This document shows, in pieces, positions 44,299 to 52,820 of a stretch of DNA of 64,000 nt (the stretch's first letter is position 1; the number at the start of each line of letters is the position of its first letter). The stretch comes from Ponticoccus alexandrii (GTDB taxonomy: Bacteria > Pseudomonadota > Alphaproteobacteria > Rhodobacterales > Rhodobacteraceae). The DNA lies in the NCBI RefSeq assembly GCF_016806125.1, contig NZ_CP047166.1:3038001-3102000 (forward strand), written 5' to 3'. The position numbers and the translations under genes were made by a program. The notes under the pieces are model-generated. The model made no database searches and was not told where the DNA came from. It worked only from the letters and a program-made list of their open reading frames with translations.

Positions 44299-45501
44299 TT
44301 ACTCGAGACAGTCGCGCAGCGTGTCGGCCATCGTCTGGATCAGCGCCGGGTACATGCGGGTCCCCGGCTCCAAGTCGGCGCCAAGCGGGTCGATGATCCC
44401 GGTCCCGGCCTCAGTCCCCTGCAGGACGGTCCGCACCAGCCCCGGGTTGAACTGCGGTTCCGAGAAGACGCAGGCCACCTCAAGTTCCGAAACCTTCTGG
44501 TGCACCTCGGCGATGCGCGCCGGACTGGGCGCCGTGGAGTCGCTGAGCGAGATGGACCCGGCCGCCGCCATCTGGAACCGTTGTTCGAAGTACTGGTAGG
44601 CGTCGTGGAAAACCACGAAGGGCCGGTCGCGCACCGGCTCCAACTCTGCCGAGACCGAGCCGATCAGCGCGTCCAGCTCGGACTGGGCCCTGGCCGCGTT
44701 CTCCTGGTAACGCGCCGCGTTCTCGGGATCGAGCTCAGACAGCGTCTCGGCGATGGCACCCAGCCAGACCCGGGCGTTCCCGGGGTCAAGCCAGACATGC
44801 GGATCGCTGCCGGAATGTCCGCCATGCGCATGATCATGGCCGTGGTCGTGATCGCCATGGCCGTGATCGCCGCCCTCGGCGTGATCATGATCCTCACCGT
44901 GGTCATGGTCATGCGCCTCGCCATGGTCATGACCGTGGTCGTCACCGTGGCCATGCCCGTGACCCTCGGCATGGTCGTGATCCTCACCGTGGTCGTGGCC
45001 ATCCCCGTGGCCGTGATCCTCGCCGTGACCGTGGCCGTGATCTTCGCCGTGATCGTGGTCGTGATCTTCGCCGTGATCGTGGTCGTGGTCCCCGCCATGG
45101 TCGTGGCCGTGGTCATCCCCGTGATCGTGAAGATGCGCCTCGAAGGTCGCGCCCTCCCGCATCGGCAGCAGGGTGGTCCCCTCGACCGCCATCAGGCTGA
45201 CGGTCCGGGCATCACCCGCCAGCGTCTCCAGCGGATCTTCCAGCCAAGGCGTCAGGCTCTCTCCGATCCAGAAGACCGCGTCAGCCTCGTCCAGCGCCCG
45301 CGCCTCGGACGGTCGCAGCGAATACCCGTGCGGAGAGGCCCCGGGCTGCACAAGCAGCGCAGGCTCTCCGATGCCCTCCATCACCATGGCGACCAGCGAG
45401 TGGACGGGCGGGATGTCCGTCGCCACGGAAGGCACCTCTGCCGCCGCGGCAGCAACCAGCCCAAGGCTGGACACGGTCCCGAGAATCAGACCCTTGCGCA
45501 T
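44299..45501 (-). CDS. znuA: ZnuA: periplasmic zinc-binding protein with very long His-rich loop
   Basis: A 400-residue binding protein, about 90 longer than E. coli ZnuA. A signal peptide covers residues 1-21. Metal ligands fit His34 ('IPPVHSLVAM'), His235 ('SDPHVWLDP'), the His of 'VVFHDAYQYFE' and the Asp of 'GIIDPLGA'. Residues 123-229 are a loop of almost only His, Asp, Glu and Gly, with about 40 histidines in repeats like HDHGEDH. Such a loop captures or buffers zinc; the length is unusual. It is divergent from znuCB with Zur-like boxes between. Confidence 0.95.
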   Translation of the reverse strand: MRKGLILGTVSSLGLVAAAAAEVPSVATDIPPVHSLVAMVMEGIGEPALLVQPGASPHGYSLRPSEARALDEADAVFWIGESLTPWLEDPLETLAGDARTVSLMAVEGTTLLPMREGATFEAHLHDHGDDHGHDHGGDHDHDHGEDHDHDHGEDHGHGHGEDHGHGDGHDHGEDHDHAEGHGHGHGDDHGHDHGEAHDHDHGEDHDHAEGGDHGHGDHDHGHDHAHGGHSGSDPHVWLDPGNARVWLGAIAETLSELDPENAARYQENAARAQSELDALIGSVSAELEPVRDRPFVVFHDAYQYFEQRFQMAAAGSISLSDSTAPSPARIAEVHQKVSELEVACVFSEPQFNPGLVRTVLQGTEAGTGIIDPLGADLEPGTRMYPALIQTMADTLRDCLE

Positions 45502-45511
45502 ATCTTCTTCC

Positions 45512-45563
45512 TGTTATGTTGTAACACTGCCCTTTGGGTATCTTGAATGTTACGATATATCAA
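45512..45563. promoter_or_regulatory. two candidate Zur boxes between znuA and znuC
   Basis: TGTTATGTTGTAACA (45512-45526) is an inverted repeat with TGTTA/TAACA arms. TGTTACGATATATCA (45549-45563), read in reverse (TGATATATCGTAACA), shares TG, TAT and GTAACA with it. Both resemble the AT-rich Zur-box style and sit in the divergent promoter region. One box per gene is plausible; assignment is by pattern only. Confidence 0.6.
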
Positions 45564-45704
45564 GTCAGAGAGTCGCAGGCCGCCCCCACCGGACAGGTCG
45601 GGGCAAGGCAGACGGGAAAAAGGGAGAGCGTTCTTGGAACCGAGACTGATCCGGTGCACCGATTCGAGGCCCCCCGGCACGGCCCCCGTGGCGGGGCCAC
45701 GCGC

Positions 45705-46463
45705 ATGAGCCTCTTTGCCCTTTCCGATGTCAGCGTCCGCTACGGCGGTGAAGCGGTGCTGGACAGTGTCTCGCTCAGCATGGACGCCGGGGAAATCGTG
45801 ACCATCGTCGGGCCCAACGGCTCGGGCAAATCCACCCTGCTGCGGGTGCTGATCGGTTCTGTTGCGCCGAACGCGGGCCGGATCACGCGCCAGCCGGGAC
45901 TGCGTGTCGGCTATGTGCCGCAACGGCTTCACATGGACCCGACCCTGCCGATGACCGTGACGCGGCTTCTGTCGCTGCGCCGCAGGCCTTCCAAAGAGGC
46001 GGTTCAGGCCGCCATGGCACAGGCCGGGGTCACAGAGATTGCCGACCGCCAGCTGAGCGTCCTGTCGGGCGGACAATTCCAGCGCGTCCTGCTGGCCCGT
46101 GCCCTGATCTCCAAGCCGCATCTGCTGGTGCTCGACGAGGCCACGCAGGGGCTGGACCAGCCCGGCATTGCCGCCTTTTACCAGCAGATCGAGACGGTCC
46201 GGCAGGAAACCGGCTGCGGCGTCCTGATGGTCAGCCACGATCTGCACGTGGTCATGAGCGCCAGCGACAGGGTGATCTGCCTGAACCGCCACATCTGCTG
46301 TCAGGGCGGGCCGCAACAGGTCGCCTCGGCCCCCGAGTACCGCGCCCTGTTCGGCAGCGGGACAAAGGGCACCATGGCGCTGTACACGCACCATCACGAC
46401 CATCATCACGATCACCATCACGAACACCGCCACAGCCACGACGGGCCGGAGGCCGCAGAATGA
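45705..46463 (+). CDS. znuC: ZnuC: zinc ABC transporter ATPase with poly-His tail
   Basis: A 252-residue ATPase: Walker A 'GPNGSGKST', signature 'LSGGQFQRV', Walker B 'LLVLDEATQGLD' (DEAT in place of the more common DEPT) and switch 'SHDLHVV'. The start 45705 ('MSLFALSDVSV') is the natural domain start. The last 24 residues include 12 histidines in an 'HHHDHHHDHHHEHRHSHD' tail (229-246) that may bind zinc in the cytoplasm. It overlaps znuB by ATGA. Confidence 0.94.
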   Translation: MSLFALSDVSVRYGGEAVLDSVSLSMDAGEIVTIVGPNGSGKSTLLRVLIGSVAPNAGRITRQPGLRVGYVPQRLHMDPTLPMTVTRLLSLRRRPSKEAVQAAMAQAGVTEIADRQLSVLSGGQFQRVLLARALISKPHLLVLDEATQGLDQPGIAAFYQQIETVRQETGCGVLMVSHDLHVVMSASDRVICLNRHICCQGGPQQVASAPEYRALFGSGTKGTMALYTHHHDHHHDHHHEHRHSHDGPEAAE

Positions 46464-47278
46464 CCGGACTTCTCGACGATTTCATGGTCCGCGCCGCGCT
46501 GGCGGGACTGGGCCTTGCCATCGCGGCGGCGCCGCTGGGGTGCTTCGTGGTCTGGCGCCGCATGGCCTATTTCGGGGACGCCACCGCCCATGCCGCCATC
46601 CTGGGCGTCGCCCTTGCCCTGACCTTCGATGCCTCCATCTTCGGCGGGGTTCTGGCGATCTCGCTGCTCATGGCCTTCACCGTCTCCAGCCTTGCCGGGC
46701 GCGGCTACGCGATGGACACCATGCTGGGGGTGCTGGCCCATTCCGCACTGGCCTTCGGGCTGGTGGCGGCCTCTTTCCTCAGCGGCATTCGCATTGACCT
46801 GATGGCATATCTCTTCGGCGACATCCTTGCCGTATCGACATCGGACCTTGCGGTCATATGGGGCGGAGCCATCGCCGTTCTGGCGCTGGTCGTCTGGCGC
46901 TGGAGTTCCCTGCTCATGGCGACCCTGAACCCGGACCTTGCCTTTTCCGAAGGCCTGGACCCGAAACGCGAGGGCATGGTCCTGACCCTCGCGCTGGCCA
47001 TTGTCGTCGCCGTGGCCATCAAGGTGGTCGGCGCGCTGCTGATTACCGCGATGCTGATCATCCCCGCCGCCGCCGCGCGCCCCTTCAGCAGAACGCCCGA
47101 GGCCATGGCCGTGATCGCGACCGCCGTCGCCGGTCTGTCGGTGCTTGGGGGCCTGTGGTCGGCCTTCCGCTTCGACACACCCACCGGACCGACCATCGTC
47201 TGCATCGTGGCCGCCCTGTTCGCGGTCTCTGTGACCGCAGCCGGGACCCTCGGCGGCCTGCGCAAGACGCGGCGCTGA
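46460..47278 (+). CDS. znuB: ZnuB: zinc ABC transporter permease
   Basis: A 272-residue ABC-3 family permease with about eight helices. Family marks are 'LGCFVVWRRMAYFGDATAHA', 'VSTSDLAVIWGGAIAVLALV', and 'VKVVGALLITAMLIIPAAAA' , the last close to the coupling region. Its start overlaps the znuC stop by 4 bases. With ZnuA and ZnuC it forms the high-affinity zinc importer. Confidence 0.95.
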   Translation: MTGLLDDFMVRAALAGLGLAIAAAPLGCFVVWRRMAYFGDATAHAAILGVALALTFDASIFGGVLAISLLMAFTVSSLAGRGYAMDTMLGVLAHSALAFGLVAASFLSGIRIDLMAYLFGDILAVSTSDLAVIWGGAIAVLALVVWRWSSLLMATLNPDLAFSEGLDPKREGMVLTLALAIVVAVAIKVVGALLITAMLIIPAAAARPFSRTPEAMAVIATAVAGLSVLGGLWSAFRFDTPTGPTIVCIVAALFAVSVTAAGTLGGLRKTRR

Positions 47279-47592
47279 CAAGGCCGACAATGTAACCCCT
47301 GCTCTGCCGCATGTTGCGCGGGACGCCCCCTGCTGCCGCCCCTGCCCTGCCAAGACCCCGGAGACAGCAACGAACTGCAAGACCCGTCGCGCGCAGGTCC
47401 CCTTGCGGGCCGAGGGTTTCCGATCCGCGTCGACACCTGTGGGCGCTTCCGCCAACCGGCTGCGCAGGCTGGTTCGCGACCAAACGCCGTGATGCAAGGC
47501 CTCCGTTACAGCCCCTATTTAAGGGTGCACGGCCCCGGTCGCAGACTCTGAGATCGGCCTTTTGCCGCCAGCGCCTTTCATTCGGGCTTCGG
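47279..47592. other. gap between znuB and a small minus-strand gene
   Basis: 314 bases between convergent genes. I see no gene or dispersed-repeat copy. A short AT-richer spot (CCCCTATTTAAGGG, 47513-47526) is a small palindrome-like site without assigned role. Confidence 0.4.
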
Positions 47593-47820
47593 TCAGACGG
47601 GCAGAGAGTCGCACTTGTCCTTGGCAGCCGCGCGCAGGGCGTCCTGCGTGGCCAAGTTCACCTCTTCGGCGGCGGCAACCGTTCCTGCCACCTCTTCCGA
47701 AGCCGCGTGGCCCTGCGCCATCAGCCGTAGCGAGGTCGCGACATATGTGACGAAATAGGCCTGTGTGGCCCGCATAGAGGCCAGCATCATCTGCTGTGGC
47801 AATGTCATGAGGGGAAACAT
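47593..47820 (-). CDS. small hypothetical protein
   Basis: A 75-residue protein starting at 47820, where GGAGG lies 8 bases upstream; longer in-frame starts lack this site. The N-terminal half is Met-rich and moderately hydrophobic ('MFPLMTLPQQMMLASMRATQ'), and the rest is Ala/Glu-rich and helical. There is a loose resemblance to phasin-like or membrane-associated small proteins, too weak to name a function. Confidence 0.6.
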   Translation of the reverse strand: MFPLMTLPQQMMLASMRATQAYFVTYVATSLRLMAQGHAASEEVAGTVAAAEEVNLATQDALRAAAKDKCDSLPV

Positions 47821-47916
47821 GCGGGGGTCCTCCTTTTCTCTGACAGGAAAACCCCCACCCCCCGATTCGCGTTTCATGGCATTGATGCCGGTCAGCGGAA
47901 ACACTCCGCCGCCGAT

Positions 47917-48819
47917 CTAAAGGGCGACGTCAAGACTGCCGGTATCCGTCACCGTGCCGGTGCCATCCGGCGACACATCGGGCAGGCCGGCTTCGGTATC
48001 GGGCGTCGGGTCGGGCTCTGGCGTGTAAGAGTCTTCGTAGGCGTAGCCGTCAGACTCATACTCGTATTCGCCACTGTCCCGGTCATCGGACCTGGCCACC
48101 TCGCGCAGCATTTCGCGTTGCAGCCACCAGAGGTAATCGACCAGCTCCGGCATGTTCGGATCATTGCGGTTGATGTGCCGGATGCTCTGGCGCATCGCCT
48201 CTTGCAACCGTGCCTCGGGAACCGGCGACAGGGCATGCGCATGGTTGTCCGGTGCGATCACTTCGGCGCCCTGGGTCGAAACCACCCCGCCGCCGCCGCC
48301 ATCGGGCCAGCGTGGACCGCCCAGCCAGACCGCCGCGAACATGATCTTCGCCCGCGTCGGATCTGTTCCGCCGACAATCAGCCCATCGTAGAACATAAGG
48401 TGAACGTCCTGCCAGTCGGCGCGATGGAACATCGCGCCCTTCTCGTTTCCGATCCCGCAATAGGCATCGTGCACCGCCGCCGCATTGATGTATTCCGGAG
48501 AGGTCGGCTCTCCGACGATCGAGACGAAGATTTTCGGGATAGAGGCACCGTCGGTCAGCGTCCGGGCCGGCGCAACCCATTGGTTTCCCTTGGCATCGAC
48601 AAAGTTCAGCGGCTGGGCGACCGGAAAGAAGGTATAGGCACGGTTCGGCAGGCGCACCGGTTCGTTCAGCACCCGCACCGGGCTTTGGTCAAAACTGCAC
48701 CCGGGCTGCGTCAGGCAGGATATCTCGGGCTCCGAGCCGCCACCGCCGTGACGCGGAAGGGTTGGGCCACAGGCGGTCAGGGAAAGGGCTGCAAGGCAGA
48801 ATAAGCCGGATCTGAACAT
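47917..48819 (-). CDS. DUF1353-family lipoprotein
   Basis: A 300-residue lipoprotein with lipobox 'LTAC' (Cys17). The DUF1353 signature is 'LTDGASIPKIF' followed by a conserved 'AAAVHDAYCG' and 'AMFHRADWQDVHLMFYDGL'. DUF1353 has been found in phage and bacterial proteins, and its function is not settled. The C-terminal 70 residues are acidic and Tyr/Asp/Pro-rich, likely disordered. It faces outward, with the small helical gene downstream on the same strand. Confidence 0.75.
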   Translation of the reverse strand: MFRSGLFCLAALSLTACGPTLPRHGGGGSEPEISCLTQPGCSFDQSPVRVLNEPVRLPNRAYTFFPVAQPLNFVDAKGNQWVAPARTLTDGASIPKIFVSIVGEPTSPEYINAAAVHDAYCGIGNEKGAMFHRADWQDVHLMFYDGLIVGGTDPTRAKIMFAAVWLGGPRWPDGGGGGVVSTQGAEVIAPDNHAHALSPVPEARLQEAMRQSIRHINRNDPNMPELVDYLWWLQREMLREVARSDDRDSGEYEYESDGYAYEDSYTPEPDPTPDTEAGLPDVSPDGTGTVTDTGSLDVAL

Positions 48820-48956
48820 GGGATTTCCGAAATAAATTGGATTCGTCGCAGATTATGGCGAAAGCCCGCGCATGATCAAGCACAGGGTCTGACCTGGATC
48901 AAGGAAATGCATTCCAGCCTTCGCACATGAACGATGCATATGCGATAGGAGCCCCG

Positions 48957-49136
48957 ATGATCCGACTGGCCAGCCTTCTCTACTCCCTGATCTCGACATC
49001 CCTTGCCGGAACCGCCGTCATTGCGGTCCTGGTGGCAGGCTACGACACGCTTCTGCCAATCCTGATCGCGGCAGCCCTTGGCTTCGTCGCGGCGCTGCCG
49101 GTGGCCTGGCTGGTGGCGCGCCGCCTTTACAGCTGA
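48957..49136 (+). CDS. 59-residue two-helix membrane protein
   Basis: Starts at 48957 with AGGAG 5 bases upstream. It has two hydrophobic helices ('LLYSLISTSLAGTAVIAVLV' and 'LIAAALGFVAALPVAWLVA') and a short basic end. Close relatives in Rhodobacterales are sometimes labelled CTP synthetase in databases; at this size that label cannot be right. It overlaps the 3' end of the phosphatase gene by 10 bases in convergent orientation. Confidence 0.75.
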   Translation: MIRLASLLYSLISTSLAGTAVIAVLVAGYDTLLPILIAAALGFVAALPVAWLVARRLYS

Positions 49137-49567
49137 TCCAGCAGGCCCTGCGCGCAGCGCTCGATCAGATCCAGCGTGCCGTCGAAGTCGCGCGTGTAAT
49201 ACGGATCCGGCACCGAGGCCCCGCAGCCCGGCGCGAAATCCGTCATCAGCCGCAGGTCGGCGCCACCGGGCGCAAGGGCGCGCAGATCTTCGAGGTTGTC
49301 GCGATCCATCGCCACCACCATGTCGAACCGGTCGAAATCGTCCCGGGTCACCCGGCGCGCCCGCAATCCCGACAGATCGTACCCCCGCGCCCGCGCCGCC
49401 TGTTGCATCGGGCCGTAGGGCGGCTCTCCGATGTGCCAGGCGCCGGTGCCCGCGCTGTCCAGGCTGACCGTCAGGCCCCGGTCTTCGGCCTTCCGCCGCA
49501 CCACCGCCTCGGCAGAGGGAGACCGGCAGATATTCCCGAGGCATACAAAGAGGATGCGCTTTCCCAT
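49127..49567 (-). CDS. low-molecular-weight protein-tyrosine phosphatase
   Basis: A 146-residue phosphatase. The P-loop C-x5-R is 'CLGNICRS' with Cys9 and Arg15, and the catalytic acid is the Asp of 'VPDPYY'. Length is normal. The enzyme removes phosphate from protein tyrosines, and in bacteria often serves exopolysaccharide control. No partner kinase gene is nearby. It diverges from the sirtuin gene. Confidence 0.92.
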   Translation of the reverse strand: MGKRILFVCLGNICRSPSAEAVVRRKAEDRGLTVSLDSAGTGAWHIGEPPYGPMQQAARARGYDLSGLRARRVTRDDFDRFDMVVAMDRDNLEDLRALAPGGADLRLMTDFAPGCGASVPDPYYTRDFDGTLDLIERCAQGLLDQL

Positions 49568-49612
49568 GCCTCTGCCCTACAATCCCGGCAAAGGGATCTC
49601 AAGGAAGACGGC

Positions 49613-50296
49613 ATGGACAGGATCGTGGTACTCACCGGCGCGGGGCTTTCCGCCGAATCCGGGCTTGGCACCTTCCGCGACGCGGGCGGGCTTTGGGCGC
49701 AGCACCGGATCGAAGACGTCGCCACGCCCGAGGGCTTTGCCCGCAACCCTGCGCTGGTGCATGAATTCTACAACGCGCGCCGCGCGCAGGCCGCCGCGGC
49801 CCAGCCCAACGCGGCGCACAGGGCGCTGGCCCGGCTTGCCGGACGCGCGCCGGTGACGCTGATCACGCAGAACGTCGACGGGCTGCACGAAAAGGCGGGC
49901 GCCGAGGCGATCCACATGCACGGCGCCCTGTCGCGCGCGCTCTGCGCCGCCTGCGGCCATGGCTGGGAGGCGCCCGCCACCATGGCGCCCGAAGACCCCT
50001 GTCCCGCCTGCGCGGCCTGCGCCACCCGCCCGGACGTGGTCTGGTTCGGCGAAATGCCCTACCACATGGATCTGATCGCGGACCGCCTTGCAGAATGCAC
50101 GGTCTTCGCGGCCGTCGGCACCTCGGGGCAGGTCTATCCCGCCGCCGGATTCGTGCAGGAGGCCGCCGCAAGGGGCGCCCATACGGTCGAACTGAACCTC
50201 GAAAGCACCGATGTCTCGGGCGCCTTCGACGCGCATCACACCGGACCCGCCAGCCGCATTGTCCCCGAGTGGGTCGACAGGCTGCTGGCGGGGTAA
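49613..50296 (+). CDS. cobB: NAD-dependent protein deacylase (sirtuin, CobB-like)
   Basis: A 227-residue Sir2-family enzyme. NAD-binding motifs are 'TGAGLSAESGLGTFRD' and 'TQNVDGLHEKAG'; the catalytic His is in 'IHMHGA'; zinc cysteines occur in 'CAACGHGW' and 'CPACAAC'. ATG 49613 follows GGAAGACGGC and begins 'MDRIVVLTGAG'. It removes acetyl or related acyl groups from lysines. It is a compact sirtuin without extra domains. Confidence 0.93.
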   Translation: MDRIVVLTGAGLSAESGLGTFRDAGGLWAQHRIEDVATPEGFARNPALVHEFYNARRAQAAAAQPNAAHRALARLAGRAPVTLITQNVDGLHEKAGAEAIHMHGALSRALCAACGHGWEAPATMAPEDPCPACAACATRPDVVWFGEMPYHMDLIADRLAECTVFAAVGTSGQVYPAAGFVQEAAARGAHTVELNLESTDVSGAFDAHHTGPASRIVPEWVDRLLAG

Positions 50297-50306
50297 GGCA
50301 CCACGA

Positions 50307-50768
50307 TCAGTGGCCGGCGTGACCGCCGTGGCCCGAATGATCGGGCTTGCGCTCGAGGTCGACGGGGATCTCGACGACCTGCTCGCCGGCTTTCTCGAAG
50401 GTCAGCGTCACGGTGACCGTATCGCCCTGCTCCATGGCGCCGTTCAGCCCCATCAGCATGACGTGATCGCCGCCGCGCATCAGCATATGCGTTTCGCCTG
50501 CGGGCAGGGCAAAGCCCTCTTCGACATGCAGCATCTTCATCACCCCGCCGCCCATATCGCGGTGGGTGTGCAATTCGACGCGCTGCGCCGCGTCCGAGGC
50601 GGCGCCGATCAGGCGGTCATCCTCGGGGCCGGTGTTCTCGATCGCCATGAAGGCGGCGCCCGCCATGGCATTGGACGACCGCGCATAGGCGTCCTTGACG
50701 ACGATCTCGGCGGCGACGGGCATGCCAAGGACGGCCATCAGGCCGGTGAGCATAACGGTGTGTTTCAT
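50307..50768 (-). CDS. periplasmic copper chaperone PCu(A)C
   Basis: A 153-residue secreted copper(I) carrier. The signal peptide ends near residue 20. The Met/His copper ligands of the family appear in 'LHTHRDMGGGVMKM' and 'RGGDHVMLMGL'. An added His-rich tail 'HSGHGGHAGH' ends the protein. Start 50768 (MKHTV) is used; 50780 is possible. It delivers copper to cytochrome oxidase centres. A small secreted protein gene is just upstream. Confidence 0.88.
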   Translation of the reverse strand: MKHTVMLTGLMAVLGMPVAAEIVVKDAYARSSNAMAGAAFMAIENTGPEDDRLIGAASDAAQRVELHTHRDMGGGVMKMLHVEEGFALPAGETHMLMRGGDHVMLMGLNGAMEQGDTVTVTLTFEKAGEQVVEIPVDLERKPDHSGHGGHAGH

Positions 50769-50806
50769 GAGTCTCTGCATTCGATTTCAGGAAAGGGAAA
50801 GGCGAA

Positions 50807-51154
50807 TCAGAGGGCGGGTGGCGGTCCCCGGGCCCGGCTGGTCCAGGGGCCGAAGCCCGCGGCACGCTGCTCTGCGGGGGCCACATGCACCACCGCTTCC
50901 AGCGGGCGCCAAAGGCCCTTGGGGGCCGGAGCCGCAAGGGCGAGAACCAGCGAAAGGGCCTTTTCCCCGCACAGATGCGGCGGCGCGACCGGCTGGCCGC
51001 TGGCGTCCACCGAGACCGTGACAGCCGACAGCCCGAGGCAAAGCTCCACGGTGCCCACGGCGGGCGCCTGCCCGCGCGCCCATGCCCCGCCGACCCCTGT
51101 CACCGTCAGCGACAGCAGCGTCAGCACCAGAACAAGGGGGCGGATCATGCGCAT
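50807..51154 (-). CDS. small secreted protein, DUF2946-like
   Basis: A 115-residue protein with an N-terminal hydrophobic signal ('IRPLVLVLTLLSLTVTGVGG'). The two-cysteine region ('VELCLGLSAVTVSVDASGQP' and 'PHLCGEKAL') recalls DUF2946 proteins, which often accompany copper genes, and the PCu(A)C gene is immediately downstream. The family match is tentative. Start 51154 is chosen for its signal peptide. Confidence 0.6.
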   Translation of the reverse strand: MRMIRPLVLVLTLLSLTVTGVGGAWARGQAPAVGTVELCLGLSAVTVSVDASGQPVAPPHLCGEKALSLVLALAAPAPKGLWRPLEAVVHVAPAEQRAAGFGPWTSRARGPPPAL

Positions 51155-51203
51155 GACAGGCTTATAGCGCGCCGCGCCAGGGGACGCACGCGACAAAAGG
51201 AAA

Positions 51204-51231
51204 CGGCCCCGGGCGTTTCCACCCGAGGCCG
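51204..51231 (-). terminator. rpmB intrinsic terminator
   Basis: On the minus strand, CGGCCTCGGG pairs with CCCGGGGCCG (one G-T pair), followed by TTTCCTTTTG. It lies 26 bases after the rpmB stop. Confidence 0.8.
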
Positions 51232-51257
51232 TCAAACCCTGGAAAAGCGAAAGGAAA

Positions 51258-51545
51258 TCAGGCCTCTGCCTGAACCTTCGCGATCTCTTTCTTGACCTTC
51301 AGCGCGCGGTCGGACAGCTCGACGTCCTTGGCCTTCGCCAGGAACTTGTCGAGACCGCCACGGTGGTCCACCGAACGCAGGGCCGACGCCGTGATCCGCA
51401 GCTTGATGCCACGCCCCAGCGCTTCCGAGCGCAGGGTCACGTCATTCAGGTTCGGCAGGTAGCGCCGCTTGGTCTTGTTGTTGGCATGGCTGACATTGTT
51501 GCCAACCATCGGGCCTTTTCCGGTCAGTTCGCAAACACGCGACAT
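51258..51545 (-). CDS. rpmB: ribosomal protein L28
   Basis: A 95-residue large-subunit ribosomal protein with '[20 protein letters not shown]' at its start and '[10 protein letters not shown]' and '[20 protein letters not shown]' inside, typical of the alphaproteobacterial (slightly longer) form. GGACGAAGAC precedes the start. It appears to be a single-gene unit with its own terminator. Confidence 0.97.
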   Translation of the reverse strand: MSRVCELTGKGPMVGNNVSHANNKTKRRYLPNLNDVTLRSEALGRGIKLRITASALRSVDHRGGLDKFLAKAKDVELSDRALKVKKEIAKVQAEA

Positions 51546-51691
51546 GTCTTCGTCCTCGTTGTCTCAGGGCGCCGGGACAATGCCCCACTCGCCAAAATCA
51601 AAGGGCGCCGCCCGTTGTTGAGTCGGGGGGCGCCCGGAAAGCTGTCGGGTGGCTTTAGCCGCAGCGCGCCCGCCCGTCAAGTCCCGCCCCC

Positions 51692-52672
51692 CTATTCCAG
51701 CATCAGATGCGTGCGCAAAAGCTCTTCGGCGGCGGCAGAGGGGCTGATCTCGCCGTTTTCCACCTGCCCGGCCATGGTCTTCATGGCGCCTTTCAGAGGC
51801 TCGCGCGCCAGTCGGGCCAGCAGCCGATCGCGCACCTCCGCTTCGAACCAGAACCGCGCCTGCGCCGCCCGGCGGGCCGCGAAATGTCCCTCGGCCCGGC
51901 GCCAGTCTGCAAGGGCCGTCATCTCGTCCCAGGCCTTCTGCAGGCCCTCCTCCTCGAGCGCCGAAACCGGCAGCGCCTTGGGGAAGCCCTCGGGATCCTG
52001 CGGACGTTTGCGCAGCAGCCGCAGGGCGCCCGCGTAATCGGCGCAGGTGCGGATCGCCTGCCGCTTCAGCTCGCCGTCCGCCTTGTTGACCAGCAGGATA
52101 TCCGCCATCTCCATGATGCCGCGCTTCACCCCCTGCAACTCGTCGCCCCCGGCGGGCGCCAGCAGCAGCAGGAAGAGATCCGACATCTCGGCCACCATGG
52201 TTTCGGACTGGCCGACACCCACCGTCTCGATCAGCACCACGTCGAACCCCGCCGCCTCGCAGAGGTCGATGGCCTCCCGGGTGCGCCGGGCGACGCCGCC
52301 AAGCTGGCTTTGCGAGGGGGACGGCCGGATGAAGGCACCCTTGTCGCGCGACAGCCGCTCCATCCGGGTCTTGTCGCCGAGAATCGACCCGCCGGACCGC
52401 GCCGACGAGGGATCGACCGCCAGAACGGCCACCTTCAGCCCCTGGGCGGTCAGCATCAACCCGAAGGCCTCGATGAAGGTCGACTTGCCCACCCCCGGCG
52501 TCCCCGACAGCCCCACGCGCAGGGCCTCGCGCCCGTGGCCCTTCAGCGACTCCAACAGCCTCAGCGCATCGGCGCGGTGATCCGCCCGCCCGCTTTCCAC
52601 CAGCGTGATGGCGCGCGCCAGCGCCCGCCGCTCGCCCGCGAGGATGCGGGTCCTGAGATCGTCGATATCCAT
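51692..52672 (-). CDS. meaB: MeaB: methylmalonyl-CoA mutase-associated GTPase
   Basis: A 326-residue G3E-family GTPase. Walker A is '[15 protein letters not shown]', with '[20 protein letters not shown]', 'ETVGVGQSE' and 'NKAD' as further G motifs. It guards adenosylcobalamin loading of methylmalonyl-CoA mutase. The mutase gene is not in this window. It is divergent from hrpB, with repeat copy E in the space between. Confidence 0.93.
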   Translation of the reverse strand: MDIDDLRTRILAGERRALARAITLVESGRADHRADALRLLESLKGHGREALRVGLSGTPGVGKSTFIEAFGLMLTAQGLKVAVLAVDPSSARSGGSILGDKTRMERLSRDKGAFIRPSPSQSQLGGVARRTREAIDLCEAAGFDVVLIETVGVGQSETMVAEMSDLFLLLLAPAGGDELQGVKRGIMEMADILLVNKADGELKRQAIRTCADYAGALRLLRKRPQDPEGFPKALPVSALEEEGLQKAWDEMTALADWRRAEGHFAARRAAQARFWFEAEVRDRLLARLAREPLKGAMKTMAGQVENGEISPSAAAEELLRTHLMLE

Positions 52673-52715
52673 GACCTGTCATCCCGCGCCCCGCATCGAA
52701 AGTCCAGAACCCGCT

Positions 52716-52776
52716 CTTCTTCGGTCTCACAAATACCTCAGGGGGAGGCCCGCAAGGGCCGGGGGACAGCGTCCCC
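52716..52776 (-). repeat. dispersed repeat, copy E
   Basis: Plus-strand CTTCTTCGGTCTCACAAATAC, CTCAGGGGG, GGCCC-GCAA-GGGCC stem, and GGGGGACAGCGTCCCC. It sits in the divergent meaB/hrpB upstream region, where a terminator would serve no gene end. Confidence 0.75.
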
Positions 52777-52820
52777 GTCCCTACTGGCCAAGCGCCCCGC
52801 CGCCGCGCTAAAGCGCTGAC

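Noticed and set aside
44815-45135. Possible CRISPR-like repeat array
   Set aside because: The periodicity is of His/Asp/Gly codons inside znuA, with no constant repeat or unique spacer pattern.
44500-45546. Plus-strand frame opposite znuA, rich in Val/Met/Ile and looking like a membrane protein
   Set aside because: It is the reverse complement of the His/Asp codon repeats, which gives hydrophobic residues by chance; ZnuA on the other strand has all family ligands.
48957-49136. Labelling the 59-residue membrane protein a CTP synthetase
   Set aside because: It lacks both the amidotransferase and synthetase domains; the label is a database carry-over.
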